DNA of 64,000 bases from Mongoliitalea lutea (GTDB taxonomy: Bacteria > Bacteroidota > Bacteroidia > Cytophagales > Cyclobacteriaceae), in NCBI RefSeq assembly GCF_014652135.1, contig NZ_BMYF01000004.1, positions 174,797 through 238,796 of the forward strand, given 5' to 3'. Position 1 is the first letter of the stretch, and every line of letters begins with the position of its first letter. The translations under genes and the position numbers were made by a program. The notes beneath the pieces were generated by a model. That model saw only the letters and a list, made by a program, of their open reading frames with translations, was not told where the DNA came from and ran no database searches. Below, piece by piece: positions 60,078-64,000 of the stretch.

Positions 60078-61145
60078 TTACTCATGAATAAATGACAAAT
60101 ATGGTTTGAGGCCCTCGCTTGAAAATGAATTTAACTCGCCTGACGCGTCATTGAAGATTAAAAAAATTTCAAAACTTCTCAGGGATTCTTGCAAAGCAAT
60201 CGCTTTTTCTGTACCCATGACCATCAAGGCAGTTGCTATTGCATCAGCTGTCATGCAATCTTCTGCCAATACTGTCGCACTCAGTAACCCATGACGTACA
60301 GGTCTTCCTGTTTTTGGGTCAATAGTATGGGAGATTTTCAGTCCATCCACCTCATAGTAGTTTCGGTAATTTCCGGATGTAGCCATACCTTTATTATCTA
60401 AAGCAACCACTGAATATAATTCACTGGCACTACCCATTTCTTCAGGCTTATTGATTCCCACTTTCCATAATTCCCCTTTATCATTCAATCCACGAGCAAC
60501 CAATTCTCCACCAATCTCCACTAGGAAGTTTTCAATTCCCTTAGACTCCAAATACTCTGCTACTACGTCCACACCATAGCCCTTTGCAATAGCTGAAAAA
60601 TCCAAATACATTCCAGGAACTTGTTTCCGCACCTGCTGTTGGTCAAATGTGATTTTTTCGAAACCAATGCGTGGAAGTATAGCATTGATATTCACAGAAT
60701 CCTTCAATTGTGGACCCCCCGGGCCAAAACCCCATAAATTGACCACAGGACCTACAGTTGGATCAAATGCACCATTGGTCAATTCAAAAACTTCCTTACT
60801 AGATTCCAATACAGGTAAAAAAAATGGAAGTTCAAAAACCAAGGAATCCGACTGATTGAATCGGCTGATTTCTGAATCTGAAATATACGTAGACAGGGAT
60901 TGATTGAATACAAGCAATAAAGAGTCCACTGCCGGCTTAAAGTTTCTACCTTCTGGATCCAAATATACCACCCGGTAAGAAGTCCCCATAGTCTGACCAT
61001 CAATGACCATCCTCCCCACAGCATCGGTAGTGATTGCTCCGAGATCTTCCGAACCTTCTTTATTTTGTCTATATAAATAGACGATAACGACTAAAAGCAA
61101 GAGAATAATCGAATAAATGATATTCTTTTGGGCGTTGTTATTCAT
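60078..61145 (-). CDS. apbE: FAD:protein FMN transferase (ApbE)
   Basis: 355 residues. One N-terminal membrane anchor (NIIYSIILLLLVVIVYLYRQ). ApbE motifs: GQTMGTSYRVVYLD, TNGAFDPTVGPVVNLWGFG, DFSAIAKGYGVDVVAEYL, FLVEIGGELVARG, SHTIDPKTGRPV and MTADAIATALMVMG. It covalently attaches FMN to Thr of secreted flavoproteins, such as Na+-NQR and Rnf subunits, which are not encoded in this window. Divergent from ruvB. Confidence 0.92.
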   Translation of the reverse strand: MNNNAQKNIIYSIILLLLVVIVYLYRQNKEGSEDLGAITTDAVGRMVIDGQTMGTSYRVVYLDPEGRNFKPAVDSLLLVFNQSLSTYISDSEISRFNQSDSLVFELPFFLPVLESSKEVFELTNGAFDPTVGPVVNLWGFGPGGPQLKDSVNINAILPRIGFEKITFDQQQVRKQVPGMYLDFSAIAKGYGVDVVAEYLESKGIENFLVEIGGELVARGLNDKGELWKVGINKPEEMGSASELYSVVALDNKGMATSGNYRNYYEVDGLKISHTIDPKTGRPVRHGLLSATVLAEDCMTADAIATALMVMGTEKAIALQESLRSFEIFLIFNDASGELNSFSSEGLKPYLSFIHE

Positions 61146-61272
61146 AACTGAGGTGATTTTTCCGAAAGTTAAAGCTTATTTTCCAATTTAATTTCCTCGC
61201 TGCCTTACAAATGCAACAAAACTGCTTTGTAGATGCAATAAATGAAAGCCACCTACACTCACGTTAATTTTG

Positions 61273-61280
61273 TATCTTTG
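61273..61280 (+). promoter_or_regulatory. -7 promoter box TATCTTTG for ruvB
   Basis: TATCTTTG fits TAnnTTTG, 19 bases before the ruvB ATG at 61300. It excludes a start at 61270. Confidence 0.55.
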
Positions 61281-61299
61281 TTTGACTCAATGGCAAGAT

Positions 61300-62334
61300 A
61301 TGAGAGAAGATTACCTAAGCGGAGATAAAAGCAACCTGAGTTCTCAGGAAAAAGAGTATGAAAAAGCCTTAAGGCCTTTGAGCTTTGATGACTTTACAGG
61401 GCAGTTTAAGATTGTGGAAAATTTGAAAATTTTTGTTACCGCTGCGAAAAAGCGTAATGAGCCCCTTGACCATGTACTTCTGCATGGACCTCCAGGTTTA
61501 GGTAAAACCACCCTGAGTAATATCATAGCCAATGAATTGGATGCAGGCATTAAGATCACCTCCGGTCCTGTATTGGATAAGCCATCAGATTTAGCAGGTT
61601 TGCTCACCAACTTAGAGCCTGGAGATGTATTGTTTATCGATGAAATACATAGGCTTAACCCCATTGTGGAGGAATATCTCTACTCTGCAATGGAGGATTA
61701 CCGGATTGACATCATGCTGGATTCGGGACCAAATGCGCGTTCGGTTCAGATTTCTCTCAATCCATTTACGCTCATCGGTGCTACCACTCGCTCAGGTCTA
61801 TTGACTTCTCCCCTACGTGCCCGCTTTGGGATCAATTCACGCTTGGAATACTATGATGCAAAATTACTGACCGATATCGTAGGGCGTTCGGCAGGGATTT
61901 TGGGAACACCTATTGATGATGTAGCTGCTTATGAAATTGCCCGGAGAAGCCGCGGTACACCCCGTATTGCCAATATGTTGCTTAGGAGAACGCGTGATTT
62001 TGCAGAAGTCAAAGGCAATGGAAAAATAACCATAGACATCTCTAAAATGGCTTTGGATGCCTTGGATGTGGATGAAAATGGCTTGGACGAAATGGACAAC
62101 CGCATACTCCTGACGATTATCGAAAAATTCAAAGGAGGTCCAGTAGGTTTAAGCACTATTGCTACCGCATGCGGGGAAGAAGCCGAAACGATCGAAGAAG
62201 TCTACGAACCCTTCTTAATTCAAGAAGGCTACATGAAACGTACCTCCCGGGGAAGAATGGCTACGGAGAAAGCCTACAATCATCTGAAACTAAAGCCTGA
62301 CTTTGGTGGGCAGACAGGAACCTTGTTTGGGTAG
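61300..62334 (+). CDS. ruvB: Holliday junction branch migration ATPase RuvB
   Basis: 344 residues from the ATG at 61300 ([12 protein letters not shown]), chosen because the promoter box lies at 61273. Walker [15 protein letters not shown], Walker [13 protein letters not shown], sensor [18 protein letters not shown], and the C-terminal winged helix [32 protein letters not shown]. It drives branch migration with RuvA, which is not in this window. It is the last core gene before the accessory right end. Confidence 0.96.
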   Translation: MREDYLSGDKSNLSSQEKEYEKALRPLSFDDFTGQFKIVENLKIFVTAAKKRNEPLDHVLLHGPPGLGKTTLSNIIANELDAGIKITSGPVLDKPSDLAGLLTNLEPGDVLFIDEIHRLNPIVEEYLYSAMEDYRIDIMLDSGPNARSVQISLNPFTLIGATTRSGLLTSPLRARFGINSRLEYYDAKLLTDIVGRSAGILGTPIDDVAAYEIARRSRGTPRIANMLLRRTRDFAEVKGNGKITIDISKMALDALDVDENGLDEMDNRILLTIIEKFKGGPVGLSTIATACGEEAETIEEVYEPFLIQEGYMKRTSRGRMATEKAYNHLKLKPDFGGQTGTLFG

Positions 62335-62717
62335 GAGATTTATGATTTTAGAAGGTAGATTTTAGATTTAAATTCTTGTGATTCTGATATCTATTAGGGC
62401 ATTTTGTTTAGAAGGACACGTAAGCAGTGGCTTCAAATTCCACTTAAAATTCTATATCAACTAGGATACTCAGGGCTTAAAATAAACAACTATTAAGTTT
62501 TTAAAACTGGAAGGAATTAGATATATTTAGAAAGCTATCCAAAGGTGCTGTTTTACTTGAACTATAGTAAAACAAGACATCGTGTAAACTGGACTTGAGT
62601 GAGGGTAGATGGAAAGATAATTCCGAAATATCCGCCATTAATAGCGGATATCATTCCAAATTGGAATGCTTTGCTCTATAAAGGAAAGCAAAACGTTAGC
62701 GAAAATTAAAAAAAACC
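62335..62717. other. Hairpin-rich spacer after ruvB
   Basis: No credible gene. Four simple hairpins: GTTTTAC/GTAAAAC (62550-62573), ATATCCGC/GCGGATAT (62628-62651), CATTCCAA/TTGGAATG (62652-62668) and TTTGCT/AGCAAA (62670-62692). The last three are back to back and end about 25 bases before the next ATG, so a structured leader or a mobile-element remnant is possible. Confidence 0.5.
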
Positions 62718-63188
62718 ATGGAGAGCAACAATTTATATAACAAAACTTTGAAATACTTGTTTCTAGGCTTAGGAATAATAATGTTAATAACGTCCATTTT
62801 GTCTTGGTTCTTTCCGGAGTTATTCTGGGTAAATGGTGAGAAAATGGAACAAAGCATCGTTACCACGTTAGTTTTTGGAATGATAGGAATAGTTTGCTTT
62901 CTAATATTTATTGCTATTAAGGATAAATTTTTGATAGTAAAATTAGGAGGTCAAAGTGTAACAATAAAAAATGGTGACAACGAAAGAAAAATAAATTGGA
63001 TGGAAGTGGAATCCCTTTCTCTCATACAGTTTGTTTACCCTCCTTTGTATAAATTGAAAGTTAAAGGAGATAATAAAGTCTATTGGTTCAATACTGAAAA
63101 TCAATTTATAAATGCAGGTGGATTTACTAGTGATACAAGTGAAATGGGGTACTTAATAAAGAAAAAGAAAAGAGAGTTAGGAATTTAA
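62718..63188 (+). CDS. Membrane protein of unknown function
   Basis: 156 residues. Two hydrophobic helices (YLFLGLGIIMLITSILSWFF and IVTTLVFGMIGIVCFLIFIAI), then a beta-rich cytoplasmic part (LIVKLGGQSVTIKNGDNERKINW, SLIQFVYPPLYKLKVKGDNKVYWF) resembling small PH-like membrane proteins. I do not recognise a named family. AT-rich. It lies between the structured spacer and the vapBC pair, on the same strand, in what looks like an accessory block. Confidence 0.6.
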   Translation: MESNNLYNKTLKYLFLGLGIIMLITSILSWFFPELFWVNGEKMEQSIVTTLVFGMIGIVCFLIFIAIKDKFLIVKLGGQSVTIKNGDNERKINWMEVESLSLIQFVYPPLYKLKVKGDNKVYWFNTENQFINAGGFTSDTSEMGYLIKKKKRELGI

Positions 63189-63244
63189 TTTTACAAATCA
63201 TTTGACTAACAATCCATTAATTCCGTAAATTGAAGAAAAAAAAC

Positions 63245-63487
63245 ATGGCAAACCTTACTTTAAATAATAAGACTTTGGAAAAGTATTTTGGTATGTTGCG
63301 AGGTCTAGATAATCTTTCCAAGAAAAAGCTGATCATAAAATTGACTGAATCTCTTGAAATAAAGGAAGAGAAAGTTGACTTGAAAACTCTTTTTGGAGCA
63401 TGGGAAGACAACAAAGACTCTGATGAAATCATCAAAGAAATTAGAGAATCAAGAGTTGAAAAAGCAGAAGATCTTGGTTTCGAATGA
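63245..63487 (+). CDS. VapB-type antitoxin
   Basis: 80 residues from the ATG at 63245. N-terminal NNKTLEKYFGMLRGLDNLSKKKLIIKLTES looks like a helical dimer/DNA-binding part, and the C-terminus (LKTLFGAWEDNKDSDEIIKEIRESR) is the toxin-wrapping tail. It overlaps the PIN toxin gene by 4 bases (ATGA), the usual toxin-antitoxin arrangement. Antitoxin assignment is by position and size. Confidence 0.8.
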   Translation: MANLTLNNKTLEKYFGMLRGLDNLSKKKLIIKLTESLEIKEEKVDLKTLFGAWEDNKDSDEIIKEIRESRVEKAEDLGFE

Positions 63488-63882
63488 AATATCTTTTAGA
63501 CACAAATATCTGCATCCATTTTTTAAGAGGGAAGTTTGGGATGATAGAAAAGTTTCAGCAATTAGGAACGGAAAATTTTGCTATTTCTGAAGTTACGTTT
63601 GCTGAACTGGTATTTGGAGCCGAGAACAGCACTAATCCCAAGAAGAATCTTGAGTTAATAGAAGTTTTTACCGATCAAGTTCTGATCCTCCCTATTTTCA
63701 GTGCCATTTACCTTTATGGAAAAGAGAAAGCCCGATTAAGGTCAATAGGACTGATGATAAGCGATTTTGATCTATTAATCGGTTGTACTGCAGTGGATAA
63801 AGATCTGATCATGGTGACCGAAAATCAAAAGGAATTTGAAAGAATATCTGGAATCCAACTAGAAAACTGGGTAAAGAGATAA
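63484..63882 (+). CDS. vapC: VapC-type PIN-domain toxin
   Basis: 132 residues. PIN-domain acidic residues: LLDTNICIHFLRG (Asp), FAELVFGAENS (Glu) and SDFDLLIGCTAV (Asp), then VTENQKEFERISGIQLENW. VapC proteins are site-specific RNases, often cutting initiator tRNA. It overlaps its antitoxin by 4 bases. A group II intron end lies 16 bases beyond its stop on the other strand. Confidence 0.9.
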   Translation: MKYLLDTNICIHFLRGKFGMIEKFQQLGTENFAISEVTFAELVFGAENSTNPKKNLELIEVFTDQVLILPIFSAIYLYGKEKARLRSIGLMISDFDLLIGCTAVDKDLIMVTENQKEFERISGIQLENWVKR

Positions 63883-63897
63883 GATAAACTTTCGCTA

Positions 63898-64000
63898 ATC
63901 GAGTAGACGGCCCCGCCAACTGTTAAGTTAGCGAGGTGCGCCTCTCACACCACCGTACGTACGGGTCTCGTATACGGCGGTTCACTGGATTGTAGGTTGC
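63898..64000 (-). mobile_element. 3' end of a group II intron (domains V and VI), partial
   Basis: On the minus strand, domain V is at 63949-63981: ACCGCCGTA pairs with TACGGTGGT (9 bp, one G-T), with the CGC triad, a 2-base bulge (CG) and an upper stem TACG/CGTA. Domain VI follows: CCTCGCTAAC with GTTGGCGGGG (10 bp, G-T pairs allowed) around TTAACA at 63911-63936. The intron then ends CTACTCGAT, with the likely branch A opposite 63904 and last base at 63898. The intron body and any reverse transcriptase lie beyond the window edge. Confidence 0.75.

Overview
The window looks like chromosome from a Bacteroidota bacterium of the order Cytophagales, most like the Cyclobacteriaceae (Algoriphagus/Belliella-type). 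Grounds: several families largely confined to this phylum (DUF4270, DUF4403, DUF5916 barrel, DUF4197 lipoprotein), a fused SecDF, many lipoproteins with a Cys lipobox, Bacteroidota -7 promoter boxes (TAnnTTTG) close upstream of start codons, and no obvious Shine-Dalgarno sequences. Most of the window is ordinary housekeeping chromosome; the last ~1.7 kb is accessory.

Layout. 1-2.4 kb: start of a secreted protein, hemW, a DciA-like DUF721 gene, a DUF4197 lipoprotein. 2.5-5.3 kb: a partner-switching module (membrane SpoIIE phosphatase, STAS antagonist, RsbW-like kinase). 5.4-9.6 kb: three overlapping genes for periplasmic SurA/PpiC-type folding factors. 9.7-15 kb, minus strand: AraC regulator, acyl-CoA dehydrogenase, zinc metallopeptidase, flippase-like membrane protein, panD, panC. 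15.1-20 kb: a truncated GT5-like protein, DUF4270 lipoprotein, glmS, alpha/beta hydrolase. 20-29.5 kb: cryptochrome DASH, secreted protein, glycosidase lipoprotein, small membrane protein, DUF5916 barrel, response regulator, radA. 29.4-37.2 kb: polA, rdgB, udk, a small exported protein, secDF. 37.3-39.8 kb: a four-gene signalling cluster (Cys-tailed small protein, multi-TM protein, histidine kinase, LuxR regulator). 39.8-45.3 kb: dGTPase-like hydrolase, YtxJ, DUF4403 and unknown lipoproteins, AAA/DUF4143 ATPase.

45.6-58.4 kb is a large minus-strand acetate region: DnaQ-like exonuclease, cNMP/CBS/DUF294 protein, acetyl-CoA synthetase, response regulator, transporter-fused histidine kinase, a small membrane protein, ActP-type symporter, its DUF4212 partner, a porin-like barrel, and an IS1-InsA-like zinc-ribbon/HTH protein. 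Porin and InsA-like gene share an identical 12-base element just before their ATGs, with degenerate copies before actP, acs and the distant acyl-CoA dehydrogenase. Together these suggest sensing, uptake and activation of acetate under a shared, possibly new, control element.

58.5-62.3 kb: ZIP transporter, methyltransferase, ApbE, ruvB. 62.3-64 kb: a hairpin-rich spacer, an unknown membrane protein, a VapBC toxin-antitoxin pair, and at the right edge the 3' end (domains V and VI) of a group II intron on the minus strand, whose body lies beyond the window. No rRNA, tRNA or CRISPR array was seen. All family assignments are from reading the sequence, without database searches.
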